Source of the DNA: Caenispirillum bisanense
Lineage (GTDB): Bacteria; Pseudomonadota; Alphaproteobacteria; Rhodospirillales; UBA2165
DNA length: 41,141 nt
Assembly (NCBI GenBank): GCA_945877815.1
Contig: CAMDWJ010000036.1
Span: forward strand, 1 to 41,141
Reading direction: 5' to 3'
Shown here: positions 6,737 through 14,349 of the stretch, one piece after another
Numbering within the stretch: position 1 is the first letter of the stretch
Layout: each line of letters starts with the position of its first letter
Position numbers and translations under genes: made by a program
The notes under the pieces: generated by a model
The model's input: only the letters and a program-made list of their open reading frames with translations
Database searches by the model: none
What the model was told of the DNA's origin: nothing

Positions 6737-8362
6737 ATGGCTCAGAGCTACGATTACATCGTCGTCGGCGCGGGGTCGGCCGGCAGCGTGGTGGCGGCGC
6801 GTCTGAGCGAGGATTCGCACGTGAAGGTTCTCGTTCTCGAGGCCGGTGGCGGCGACAGTAATCCGATGCTGCGCATGCCGATCGCCTGGTCGATCATCTC
6901 CCGCCACCCAAGCGTGAACTGGGGCTATGAGACCGAACCCGAGCCGCAGCTTGGCGGTCGCAAAATCGAGCTGCCGCGCGGCAAGGTGTTGGGCGGCTCG
7001 TCCGCGATCAACGGCATGGGCTACAAACGCGGCCATCCGCGCGACTTCGACCAATGGCGCCAGATGGGGCTGGAGGGATGGGGCTACGCCGACGTATTGC
7101 CCTACTTCAAACGCTCGGAAAGCAGCTGGCGCGGCGACAGCGACTTTCACAACAGCGCCGGGCCGCTCAGTGTGCGCAAAGGCGGCGCACCGCAGCTTCT
7201 CTATCCGCCGTTTGCCGAGGCAGCCCAGAAGGCCGGCTATAAGATCACCGATGACATCAGCGGGCCGGATCCGGAAGGTATCTTCATCACCGAGCTGACA
7301 GTGGACAAACGAGGACGGCGCCATTCGACCGCGCGGGCGTTTCTCTATCCCGCCATGCGACGTGGGAACCTGACGGTCGTAACGCGCGCGACCACCAAGC
7401 GGGTTGTGATCGAGAACGGGCGCGCCGTCGGCGTCGAATACATCAAGGACGGTCAAAGCGTCATCGCGCGCGCGGAGCGCGAGGTCGTACTGTCGGCCGG
7501 CACCTACAATTCACCGCAACTTTTGTTGCTCTCGGGCATTGGGCCGGCGGACGAACTGCGCGAACTCGGCATCCCTGTCGTCGCCGATGTGCCGGGCGTG
7601 GGGCGCAACCTGATGGAACACGCTTCCGTTCCGGTCAGCATGGCGGCGGTCGGTCCAATCACGTTCTTGTCGCAATTGCGTTACGACCGCGCGGCGTTAT
7701 GGGCGCTGCGGTGGTTTGCGTTCGGCGATGGGCCGTTTGCAACCAACGGGAACACGGCCGGCATTTTCGTGCGCTCCAACCCGAGTGTAGACCGGCCGGA
7801 TCTTCAGCTCACCTTCAACACGGTCAATCGTAACGACCGCGCGTGGTGGCCGGGGCAGGAGAAAAGCCGGAAATATGCCTTCAGTTGCATCGTCTGCGTG
7901 CTCCATCCGCAAAGCCGGGGCAAGGTAACCCTGCGTTCGGTCAATCCGGCGGATAAGCCTAAGATCAATCTTGGCATCTTCACCGAACAGGCCGATATCG
8001 ACTTGGCGATTGAAGGCATCCGGCGCACGCGCGCGGTTTATGCGCAGGAGCCGCAGGCAAGCCTCATCCGTTCGGAAAACCTACCGGGCGAGACGATGCA
8101 ATCCGACGAAGAGCTGACCAAACATATCAAGGCCTTCGCCGCGACGATGCAGCATCCGGCCGGCACGTGTTCGATGGGCACCGGCACCAACGCGGTTGTC
8201 GATGCCGAACTCAAGGTGCGGGGCGTCGATGGTCTTCGTGTCGCCGACGCGTCGGTCTTCCCGACGCTACCCGGCGGCAACATCAATGCGCCCGTCATCA
8301 TGGTCGGCGAGAAATGCGCTGATTTTTTGCGGGGACGCCAATTGCCTCGCGCCGAGGTTTAA
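6737..8362 (+). CDS. GMC-family FAD-dependent oxidoreductase (choline/alcohol dehydrogenase type)
   Basis: A 541-residue flavoprotein. The N-terminal dinucleotide-binding motif YIVVGAGSAGSVVAARLSE (GxGxxG) and the GMC signature GKVLGGSSAINGM are present, as is the C-terminal active-site region QHPAGTCSMG with the catalytic histidine and the later GGNINAP segment carrying the second active-site position (Asn). GMC enzymes of this type oxidise alcohols to aldehydes and pass electrons to quinone or oxygen. ATG 6737 is chosen because it follows a GGGGG-rich ribosome-binding stretch and starts directly before the FAD motif; 20 further in-frame residues upstream add nothing recognisable. There is no signal peptide, so it should be cytoplasmic. 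It is divergent from the Bug receptor gene and converges with the spermidine-synthase-like gene. Confidence 0.9.
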   Translation: MAQSYDYIVVGAGSAGSVVAARLSEDSHVKVLVLEAGGGDSNPMLRMPIAWSIISRHPSVNWGYETEPEPQLGGRKIELPRGKVLGGSSAINGMGYKRGHPRDFDQWRQMGLEGWGYADVLPYFKRSESSWRGDSDFHNSAGPLSVRKGGAPQLLYPPFAEAAQKAGYKITDDISGPDPEGIFITELTVDKRGRRHSTARAFLYPAMRRGNLTVVTRATTKRVVIENGRAVGVEYIKDGQSVIARAEREVVLSAGTYNSPQLLLLSGIGPADELRELGIPVVADVPGVGRNLMEHASVPVSMAAVGPITFLSQLRYDRAALWALRWFAFGDGPFATNGNTAGIFVRSNPSVDRPDLQLTFNTVNRNDRAWWPGQEKSRKYAFSCIVCVLHPQSRGKVTLRSVNPADKPKINLGIFTEQADIDLAIEGIRRTRAVYAQEPQASLIRSENLPGETMQSDEELTKHIKAFAATMQHPAGTCSMGTGTNAVVDAELKVRGVDGLRVADASVFPTLPGGNINAPVIMVGEKCADFLRGRQLPRAEV

Positions 8363-8371
8363 CGCGCACTG

Positions 8372-9265
8372 TCAGCGGTTGTTCAGCAGATTCGACGGCG
8401 AATACTGATCCGTCAGCAGCCGCGCGTCGCGCTTCCAATCGGGCTTGGTCGAAAACAACGGCAGCAGGAAATCCATGCCGGTGCCGAGCGTGCGGAAGGC
8501 GTCTTCGTAATTGGCGGCGTTGCGCGCGATCTCCGCTTCCGACAGCAGTCCGTCCAGCTTGGCGATGATGACGCGGTTGTTCGTGCGTAAATTGAAGAAC
8601 GAACCGAAGACCGCTTCGTAGGTCACCGATTCATGATCGTAGAGGTTTGAATTGGTGAAAGTGTTTGCGGCAAGCACGCCGCCCGGTTTCATCACCCGGC
8701 GTACCTCGCTGAGGAACTCGCGTGTGAGCATATGTTCGGGGATGTAATCCTCGTCGTAGGCATCGAGCACGACGAGATCGTAACTGCGTTTGCCGAGCGC
8801 GCGTTTGACGAAGGCGCGCCCATCGGATTCGTGGATGTGCACCCGTTCGTTGTTGCGCACGCCAAAGAATTTGTCGGCGACATTTATGACGGCTTTGTCG
8901 ACCTCGACCGCGTCGATCTCGGCATCGGGCAGGAGTTTCGCGAACGCGGAAGTCAGGGTGCCGCCGCCTAGGCCGATGACGAGAATATCCTTCGGGGCCG
9001 GCGTAACGTACAGAGCGGCCGCGATCATTTTCGTGAAGTTGAAGACCAGATTGTCCGGATCGCCGATCTTCTGGCAGGTCTGGCGGATATTGGTACGAAA
9101 GCGCTTATTGAAGACCATGCAGCGCAATCCCTCGTCTTCGTAGACGACGATGTTGCGGTAGAGCGAGCGTTCGTCGTGGATATCCTTGCGCGCATTCGCG
9201 CTGCCGATTGCGCCCAGCGAGAGCGCGATGGCAACTGCGACGAGGATAGCCCGTCGGACTCTCAT
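8372..9265 (-). CDS. Spermidine synthase-like methyltransferase-fold protein with N-terminal membrane anchor
   Basis: A 297-residue protein whose first 25 residues form a hydrophobic signal or anchor (RRAILVAVAIALSLGAIGSA). The rest follows the polyamine-synthase Rossmann fold: ILVIGLGGGTLTSAF (cofactor loop), AVEVDKAV (acidic residue binding the cofactor ribose) and LVVLDAYDED, in place of the usual catalytic D[AS]SDP segment. The substrate is therefore uncertain. ATG 9263-9265 overlaps the TGA of the upstream membrane gene by four bases (ATGA), so the two are translationally coupled. Together they equal the widespread fused MFS-like/spermidine-synthase proteins, here split into two genes. 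It is the last gene of a five-gene operon with two cupins. Confidence 0.8.
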   Translation of the reverse strand: MRVRRAILVAVAIALSLGAIGSANARKDIHDERSLYRNIVVYEDEGLRCMVFNKRFRTNIRQTCQKIGDPDNLVFNFTKMIAAALYVTPAPKDILVIGLGGGTLTSAFAKLLPDAEIDAVEVDKAVINVADKFFGVRNNERVHIHESDGRAFVKRALGKRSYDLVVLDAYDEDYIPEHMLTREFLSEVRRVMKPGGVLAANTFTNSNLYDHESVTYEAVFGSFFNLRTNNRVIIAKLDGLLSEAEIARNAANYEDAFRTLGTGMDFLLPLFSTKPDWKRDARLLTDQYSPSNLLNNR

Positions 9266-9852
9266 GCTGCGCGCCGTATCGGTATGATCGCGAGCGCACC
9301 GATCACGACCGAGATTGCAATGAGACCGTAGAGAATTTGATTCACCTCGAACCACAGGACCAGATAGAAGGATGTGAAGATCGTGCCGGCGGCACTGCCG
9401 AATGTCGAGATGAAGAAGAGCTTGCCGGCATATTGCCCGCTTTTGTGTAGATCTGTGACGAGCAGGCGTACGGCATAGGGCGACACCATGCCCGAGATGA
9501 GTGTAGGCACGAAGAAGAGCAGGCTAGCCGCCGCGAGCGCGCCGTAGCGCACATCGACGATATGGGCAAAAATCCAATCGAGCACGGGTTCTGAGATCAG
9601 AACCGACGCAAAAGTCGTTACGGATTGCGCGAGCAGGATCGCGCCGAGAATCGCGGGCTGCGCCCGCCAAGCCGATATATATCCGCCGAGCAGATATCCT
9701 ATCGCCAACGCGGTCATGAAAACCGCGATCAACGCGCCCCAAACGGAAACGCTGCTGCCGAAGTCGGACGCCAGAACACGCCCGCCGAGCAATTCATAGG
9801 ACATGACGAAGAAACCGGACCAGCCCGCCAGGATGTAGACGACGGGCGCCAC
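9262..9852 (-). CDS. Membrane partner of the spermidine synthase-like protein
   Basis: A 196-residue protein that is hydrophobic throughout, with about six membrane helices, beginning VYILAGWSGFFVMSYELLGGRVLASDFGSS. The sequence SYELLGGRxLAxxFGSS is typical of the first segment of the membrane half of fused MFS/spermidine-synthase proteins. The start is GTG 9850-9852, two bases after the TAA of the upstream cupin gene. Its stop overlaps the start of the soluble half, so the pair probably forms one membrane-bound complex. No transport function can be claimed. Confidence 0.75.
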   Translation of the reverse strand: MAPVVYILAGWSGFFVMSYELLGGRVLASDFGSSVSVWGALIAVFMTALAIGYLLGGYISAWRAQPAILGAILLAQSVTTFASVLISEPVLDWIFAHIVDVRYGALAAASLLFFVPTLISGMVSPYAVRLLVTDLHKSGQYAGKLFFISTFGSAAGTIFTSFYLVLWFEVNQILYGLIAISVVIGALAIIPIRRAA

Positions 9853-9853
9853 G

Positions 9854-10411
9854 TTACTTGGTGTAGCCTTCGGCCGTTTCCAACTGGTCGAACCAATCGA
9901 AGCCCATCGCCTTGACGATGCGGCTGGTGATGCACAGGAACCGGGCTTCGCTGCCGTCGTTGGCGAAGTGCTGATGTGCGCAATAGGGCGGGATATAGAC
10001 GAAGTCGCCGGTCTTCCAGTCGAAGCGCTTGGGTTCGGTCTCCCAATCCCATTCGAAGGTGTCGAAACATTCGAACTTAACGTCCCAGTGCAGATCGTAA
10101 CCGGATCCTTCGAGAACGAAGACGACCTCCTCGGTCAGATGCCGGTGCTTGCCAGATTTGCCGCCGGGCTTGAGGAACTGCATATAGGCGTCGACACAAC
10201 ATTCGACCGTATCCATGCGCTCGTTGATCACGTGTTTGATCAGCCCGTCTGGCGAATTTTCGTAGGGCATCGCCTCGGACGGCACGAGCTTCATTCGGGT
10301 CGCATAATCGGCGCGGAATTGTTGCGAGGCTTTTAGGGCTTCGGCGTAGAAATCCACTTCGCCCGCGCCAAGGCGCGCGCGTACGGGATCGTCGATATGT
10401 TTCAGGACCAT
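9854..10411 (-). CDS. Single-domain cupin protein
   Basis: A 185-residue protein with one complete cupin fold: KHRHLTEEVVFVLEGSG (HxH, Glu) and PPYCAHQHFAN (second-motif His), the full set of metal ligands. The HQHFxN second motif is the same as in the C-terminal domains of the bicupins in this window, suggesting common descent. The preceding 70 residues are charged and helical. The ATG at 10409-10411 lies two bases after the TAA of the upstream cupin gene. Likely a metal-dependent dioxygenase-like or sensor protein that may pair with its neighbour as a heteromer. The substrate is not recognisable. Confidence 0.8.
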   Translation of the reverse strand: MVLKHIDDPVRARLGAGEVDFYAEALKASQQFRADYATRMKLVPSEAMPYENSPDGLIKHVINERMDTVECCVDAYMQFLKPGGKSGKHRHLTEEVVFVLEGSGYDLHWDVKFECFDTFEWDWETEPKRFDWKTGDFVYIPPYCAHQHFANDGSEARFLCITSRIVKAMGFDWFDQLETAEGYTK

Positions 10412-10413
10412 CT

Positions 10414-11043
10414 TTAAATCTCGCTCGGCGGCTGCCAGTTTTCGTGGCCCTTGGGGGCCTCCTTGGGTGGGTACTTCACCATTTTCTGGAACAGCAGGTG
10501 CATGAAAAGGAACAGTGGCTTCGCCTTGAAGACAAGGACCACCGCTTCCTCGTCGGATTCGTCGTTGCAGTGCTGATGGACGCAGGCGTTTTCGACGATC
10601 AGGGCGTCGCCCGCCTTCCAATCGTAACGCTGGCCGTCATGAATGTCGTAGCCCTTGCCCTTGAGCACGTAGAACACGGCAGAATTCATGTGGCCGTGTT
10701 TCTGGCTCGTGCCGCCCGGCGAATAGACGTCGACATGGCATTCGATGGCCTGGGTGACGGCCGTCTCCTGCGGGTTGATCATTTTCTTGCCGTAATATTG
10801 CGGCCCGCCTTCCCATTCGAGGCGTTTGGTCGAATAGACGCGAGGCTGAGTGAAGAGATCCTTGACCAGATGGCTATAGGTGCCTTCCAGCGCTCGCACG
10901 AACGTGCGCTTCTTGGACCAGCGCACGAACTTCGCTTCATGCTCGGCATCGCTGAGCGTCGAATTGTGGCCCATCAAAGATGCAACGCGATGATGGCCCG
11001 TTTCGGGGTTCCCGCCGGCTTCGTGTTCGTTATCGTTGGCCAC
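10414..11043 (-). CDS. Single-domain cupin protein
   Basis: A 209-residue protein with a central cupin: QKHGHMNSAVFYVLKGKG (HxH retained, the usual glutamate absent) and NACVHQHCN (second-motif His). The start is GTG 11041-11043, supported by AAGGA eight bases upstream; no ATG fits better. The N-terminal part (SKKRTFVRALEGTYSHLVKDL) has no domain I recognise. It starts three bases after the small membrane protein gene and ends two bases before the next cupin, so the two cupins are made in tandem and may form one enzyme equivalent to a bicupin split in two. Confidence 0.8.
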   Translation of the reverse strand: MANDNEHEAGGNPETGHHRVASLMGHNSTLSDAEHEAKFVRWSKKRTFVRALEGTYSHLVKDLFTQPRVYSTKRLEWEGGPQYYGKKMINPQETAVTQAIECHVDVYSPGGTSQKHGHMNSAVFYVLKGKGYDIHDGQRYDWKAGDALIVENACVHQHCNDESDEEAVVLVFKAKPLFLFMHLLFQKMVKYPPKEAPKGHENWQPPSEI

Positions 11044-11046
11044 TGT

Positions 11047-11253
11047 TCAATCCTTGCGGATGGGTCGTCGTTCGGCTGTGGGCCGCTTGGCGCGGAAGGC
11101 CATCCAAAACAGGACTGGCAGGGCAATCACCGCGATCAGTCCGATGACGTGATCGGCCTGACTCAGGAAATGAACGATCCCGGCGCCTTCGTGGGCGGCG
11201 GCGGGGGCGGCGAAGAACGCCACGGTCAATGCGACAGACAGGAAACGCAACAT
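11047..11253 (-). CDS. Small exported membrane protein, unrecognised
   Basis: A 68-residue protein with a signal-type N-terminus (MLRFLSVALTVAFFAAPAAAHE), a short periplasmic stretch HEGAGIVHFLSQADH, one strong transmembrane helix (VIGLIAVIALPVLFWMAF) and a basic tail. The histidine pattern HExxxxxHFLxxxDH is reminiscent of small membrane proteins related to the HupE/UreJ metal-transport group, but it is too short for a firm assignment. ATG 11251-11253 is chosen because GAGG lies at the right distance; an upstream ATG (11281-11283) would add ten residues. First gene of the cupin operon. Confidence 0.55.
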   Translation of the reverse strand: MLRFLSVALTVAFFAAPAAAHEGAGIVHFLSQADHVIGLIAVIALPVLFWMAFRAKRPTAERRPIRKD

Positions 11254-11285
11254 GCGAAAATGACCTCGATTTGAGTGTGCCATCA

Positions 11286-11330
11286 ACTCTACCCCAACGC
11301 CGGGCAAAGTCAAAAAAGTTAGAATTCTAA
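11286..11330 (-). promoter_or_regulatory. Promoter and palindromic operator for the cupin/spermidine-synthase-like operon
   Basis: On the minus strand, TTGACT (11308-11313), a 16-base spacer and TAGAGT (11286-11291) form a good sigma70-type promoter. Five bases upstream of the -35 lies the perfect 12-bp palindrome TTAGAATTCTAA (11319-11330). Its layout matches SlyA/MarR-type operators (TTAGCAAGCTAA), and a MarR gene is present at 15992-16462. Similar sites occur at 14241-14254 and 27865-27876. Confidence 0.55.
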
Positions 11331-11333
11331 GCG

Positions 11334-12323
11334 TCAGACCCGCACGCTCGACAGGACATTCTTCGGAAACAGCTCATCGATCGATAGGTGGCGATGGCAA
11401 ACGCCCTGCTCGAAGGCATAAAGCAAAAAGGCCTCCAGCGTCTTGCGGTTACCTTCGACGCCGTAGGGCCAATAATCGCCTTCGAACATATCCATGGCGC
11501 GCTGGGCATGTACGGGCGACCATAGGATCGGTATGCGCGAGGCGGTGATTTCCTTGACCCTGGCGACGCTACGGTTCTTGGCCTCCTCGAAAGCCTTGAA
11601 GAGGTTCATCAGCGCCCAGGGATACTTGTCGGCGATTTCCTGGCGCACCGCGATCGTGTGCATGATCGGCAAAATCCCGGTTTTGCGGAAATGGGCTTCT
11701 TCGAGCGGCTGGTAGTCCGCCAGCAGCCGCACGATACGCGGATCGCCCTCCTCGAACAGGTCGGGGGCGTGGGCCGACAACATGGCGTCGATCTCGCCGT
11801 CGAGCAGAAGCTCCTGGAGCGATTTGGAGGGTACTGGCGTGAGGCTCACGCCGTCCGGCAATTTCAGCTTCACCTTCTCGGCGCGTCCGGCCTGATTTAC
11901 GCCGGCCTGAAACCACTGGATCGATTTGAGAGGTATTCCAGTCTCGTGGACGAGATAGCCCCGGCTATAGACCGCCGCAGTCTGAGCCCATTCGGGCAGT
12001 CCGATCTTTTTGCCGGCGAGATCTTCCAACTTCTTCACCTTGCTGTCGGCGCGGATATAGATCGACGACAGGCGGAAGACGCGCGAGGGGAAAACCGGGA
12101 TCGACGTGATCGAGGTGTCGTTCTGCGATTTCATCGAGACGTATTTGCCGAAGGACAGTTCGGATACGTCCCAGTCGCGGAAATTTAGAAAACGGTAAAA
12201 AATTTCTTCGACACCGAATTCCAGGAAGCGGGCGTCGATTCCCTCGGCCTTGACCTTGCCGCTGGCGAAATCTCGGACATGATCGTAGTCGCTGCAGGCG
12301 ATGGTTAGGTTCAAGTCGGACAT
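11334..12323 (-). CDS. 4,5-dihydroxyphthalate decarboxylase-like / NMT1-like substrate-binding fold protein
   Basis: A 329-residue protein beginning LNLTIACSDYDHVRDFASGKVKAEGID, with FLEFGVEEIFYRFL and the segment WDVSELSFGKYVSM, the pattern shared by 4,5-dihydroxyphthalate decarboxylase (Pht5-type) and related proteins of the periplasmic-binding fold. There is no signal peptide, so it is probably cytoplasmic, favouring an enzyme over a transport receptor, although many family members are annotated as ABC binding proteins. ATG 12321-12323 has AGGGGAG upstream. It is divergent from the TPP enzyme gene, and a decarboxylase of an aromatic dicarboxylate would fit the cupin dioxygenases nearby. 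The substrate is unknown. Confidence 0.75.
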   Translation of the reverse strand: MSDLNLTIACSDYDHVRDFASGKVKAEGIDARFLEFGVEEIFYRFLNFRDWDVSELSFGKYVSMKSQNDTSITSIPVFPSRVFRLSSIYIRADSKVKKLEDLAGKKIGLPEWAQTAAVYSRGYLVHETGIPLKSIQWFQAGVNQAGRAEKVKLKLPDGVSLTPVPSKSLQELLLDGEIDAMLSAHAPDLFEEGDPRIVRLLADYQPLEEAHFRKTGILPIMHTIAVRQEIADKYPWALMNLFKAFEEAKNRSVARVKEITASRIPILWSPVHAQRAMDMFEGDYWPYGVEGNRKTLEAFLLYAFEQGVCHRHLSIDELFPKNVLSSVRV

Positions 12324-12371
12324 CTGGGCTCCCCTATCGAATTTTTTGCATTCAATCCGAGCGCATCGGGC

Positions 12372-12400
12372 TTGGCAATCGGCTATGCTGCGTTTCTAAT
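12372..12400 (+). promoter_or_regulatory. Sigma70-type promoter for the first TPP-enzyme gene
   Basis: TTGGCA (12372-12377), exactly 17 bases, TCTAAT (12395-12400). Predicted transcription start near 12407, leaving a short leader with AGGGGA (12417-12422) ahead of the TTG start at 12431. Confidence 0.6.
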
Positions 12401-12430
12401 GCACGCTGCGAGAAACAGGGGATTTAAGCG

Positions 12431-14230
12431 TTGGCCAAGAAAGCGACCGGAAAATTCACGCCGAAACGGCGGCGCAAGAAACTCATCCCCAATAGGGTTC
12501 GTTGGAACTCCGACGTCATCGTCGATCTGATGCGCCAGTTCGATTTCCCTTATGTGCCGCTTAATCCCGGAGCGAGCTTTCGGGGCTTGCACGATTCCAT
12601 GGTCAATTACGGCCAAGACGATCCGCAAATGCTGTTGTGCCCACACGAGAACATCGCGATCCAGATCGCGCATGGCTATGCAAAGGCGACGGGCGAACCG
12701 CTGGTCGTGATCCTGCACAATCTCGTCGGTCTGCTGCATTCGTGCATGGCGGTCTATTACGCCTATATCGACCGCGCGCCGATCTTCATTATGGGTGCGA
12801 CCGGCCCGATGGATGCTGCGGTGCGCCGCCCGCGCACCGACTGGATCCACACCGCCAACGTGCAGGGCAACGCCATCCGCGACTATACCAAGTGGGACGA
12901 TCAGCCGCATACGATCGACGCAGTGCCCGAATCTTTCGCGCGCGCCTATAGCGTGATGATGAGCGAGCCGCAGGGCCCGGTTTACACCTGCTACGACGCA
13001 ACGCTCCTGGAAACCAAGCAGCCGCACGAGGTCCGCTTACCTGCGATCGGAAAGCCGAAGGTGCCGACTCGCATGGCGCCCGACCCAGCCGCGCTCGCGC
13101 GCGTGGTCGATCTGTTGGTGGCGGCGAAGAAACCCATCCTCATCGCCGATTGGACTTGTCGCGCCCCCATCGGTTACGGCGATCTTGTCGCGCTCGCCGA
13201 AACGCTCTCGGCCGGCGTCATCGATGTCGGCGCGCGTCTCAATTTTCCGACGCGTCATCCCTTGAACATGACCCAATGCGCCACCGACGCGCTCAAGAAC
13301 GTCGATCTTGTGTTGTGCTTGGATACGCGTGATTCGGCGCGCATCACCCATGTGCTCGACAGCGTGACGCGCAAGACGGTCAGCAAGGTGCCGAAAGGTG
13401 CCACTTGGATTGATATCAGTTTCGCCGATCTCGAAATTTCGAGCTGGTCGACGGATTACGGCCCACGCATGGATGCCGATATCCGTATCCTCGCCGATAC
13501 CAGCCTTGCAATTCCCGAATTGACGCGCTTGGTGCGCCGTAGAACGGTTCGCAATAAGGCGCTTGCGAAACGTATCGCGACGCGCGGTCTGGCACTCGAG
13601 AAGCTCCATAATGCGACGCGGCAGCGCAATCTCAAGCGCGCGAAGGAAAATTGGGACGCAAAGCCGATGACCACCGGCCGCCTCGCGTCCGAGATTTGGG
13701 ATGTCATCAAGGACGAAGATTGGGTGCTGACGGCCGGCAATCTCAGCGGCTGGACGCATCGGCTGTGGGATTTCGACGAGCCCTATCGCTATCCTGGTGC
13801 TGCGCTCGGCACGGCGACCCAGATCGGCATCTCTCTCGGCGTGGCATTGGCCCATCGCGACAAAAAACGCCTGGTGGTGGATATCCAGCCGGATGGCGAT
13901 CTGATGTTCGATCCGGGCGCTCTTTGGGTCGCGGCAAAATACAAAATTCCCATGCTGGTGATTATGTACAACAACCGTGCCTACTATAACGATTGGGAGC
14001 ATCAGATCCGCATGGCACGCCATCGCGGCACCCCGGTCGAACGCGCCTATATCGGCATGGATATCGTCAAGCCCGAGGTCGATTTCGCGAACCTCGCGCG
14101 CTCCATGGGCTGGTATGCCGAGGATCGCATCGAGGCCGGCAAGGATGTCGGCGCGGCGTTGCGGCGCGCCATCGCGGTGGTGAAATCCGGCAAGCCGGCG
14201 CTTGTCGATACCGTCACGCAGTTCCGTTGA
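12431..14230 (+). CDS. Thiamine-diphosphate-dependent enzyme, acetolactate synthase-like (paralogue 1)
   Basis: A 599-residue protein with the three-domain layout of ThDP enzymes such as acetolactate synthase or benzoylformate decarboxylase: N-terminal PYR domain with catalytic Glu73 in CPHENIAIQIAHGYAKATG, a central domain, and a C-terminal PP domain with the ThDP/Mg motif DGDLMFDPGALW...IMYNN (about residues 487-515). The start is TTG 12431, supported by AGGGGA eight bases upstream. The first 25 residues are strongly basic (KKATGKFTPKRRRKK). The N-terminal motif NPGASFRGLHDSMVN is shared almost unchanged with the enzyme at 22291-24063, so both belong to one subfamily. The reaction (2-oxoacid decarboxylation or C-C ligation) cannot be decided. 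Confidence 0.85.
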   Translation: MAKKATGKFTPKRRRKKLIPNRVRWNSDVIVDLMRQFDFPYVPLNPGASFRGLHDSMVNYGQDDPQMLLCPHENIAIQIAHGYAKATGEPLVVILHNLVGLLHSCMAVYYAYIDRAPIFIMGATGPMDAAVRRPRTDWIHTANVQGNAIRDYTKWDDQPHTIDAVPESFARAYSVMMSEPQGPVYTCYDATLLETKQPHEVRLPAIGKPKVPTRMAPDPAALARVVDLLVAAKKPILIADWTCRAPIGYGDLVALAETLSAGVIDVGARLNFPTRHPLNMTQCATDALKNVDLVLCLDTRDSARITHVLDSVTRKTVSKVPKGATWIDISFADLEISSWSTDYGPRMDADIRILADTSLAIPELTRLVRRRTVRNKALAKRIATRGLALEKLHNATRQRNLKRAKENWDAKPMTTGRLASEIWDVIKDEDWVLTAGNLSGWTHRLWDFDEPYRYPGAALGTATQIGISLGVALAHRDKKRLVVDIQPDGDLMFDPGALWVAAKYKIPMLVIMYNNRAYYNDWEHQIRMARHRGTPVERAYIGMDIVKPEVDFANLARSMGWYAEDRIEAGKDVGAALRRAIAVVKSGKPALVDTVTQFR

Positions 14231-14240
14231 GCTTCGTTAA

Positions 14241-14286
14241 TTAGAAAAATCTAACTCTTGGTGGTCTAACGCCTTGGGTGTTACGA
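14241..14286 (+). promoter_or_regulatory. Operator-like palindrome and promoter for the ABC binding protein gene
   Basis: TTAGA, AAAA, TCTAA (14241-14254) is an inverted repeat like the one at 11319-11330 but with a four-base spacer. Three bases downstream lies TTGGTG (14258-14263), then 17 bases and TTACGA (14281-14286), a modest sigma70-type promoter. The palindrome again sits immediately upstream of the -35 element. Confidence 0.4.
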
Positions 14287-14349
14287 TTTGCGCAGTGTGA
14301 ACGGCCCTCCCCAATGGAGGGCGTTTCCTCAATAACTGGGAGGATCGAG

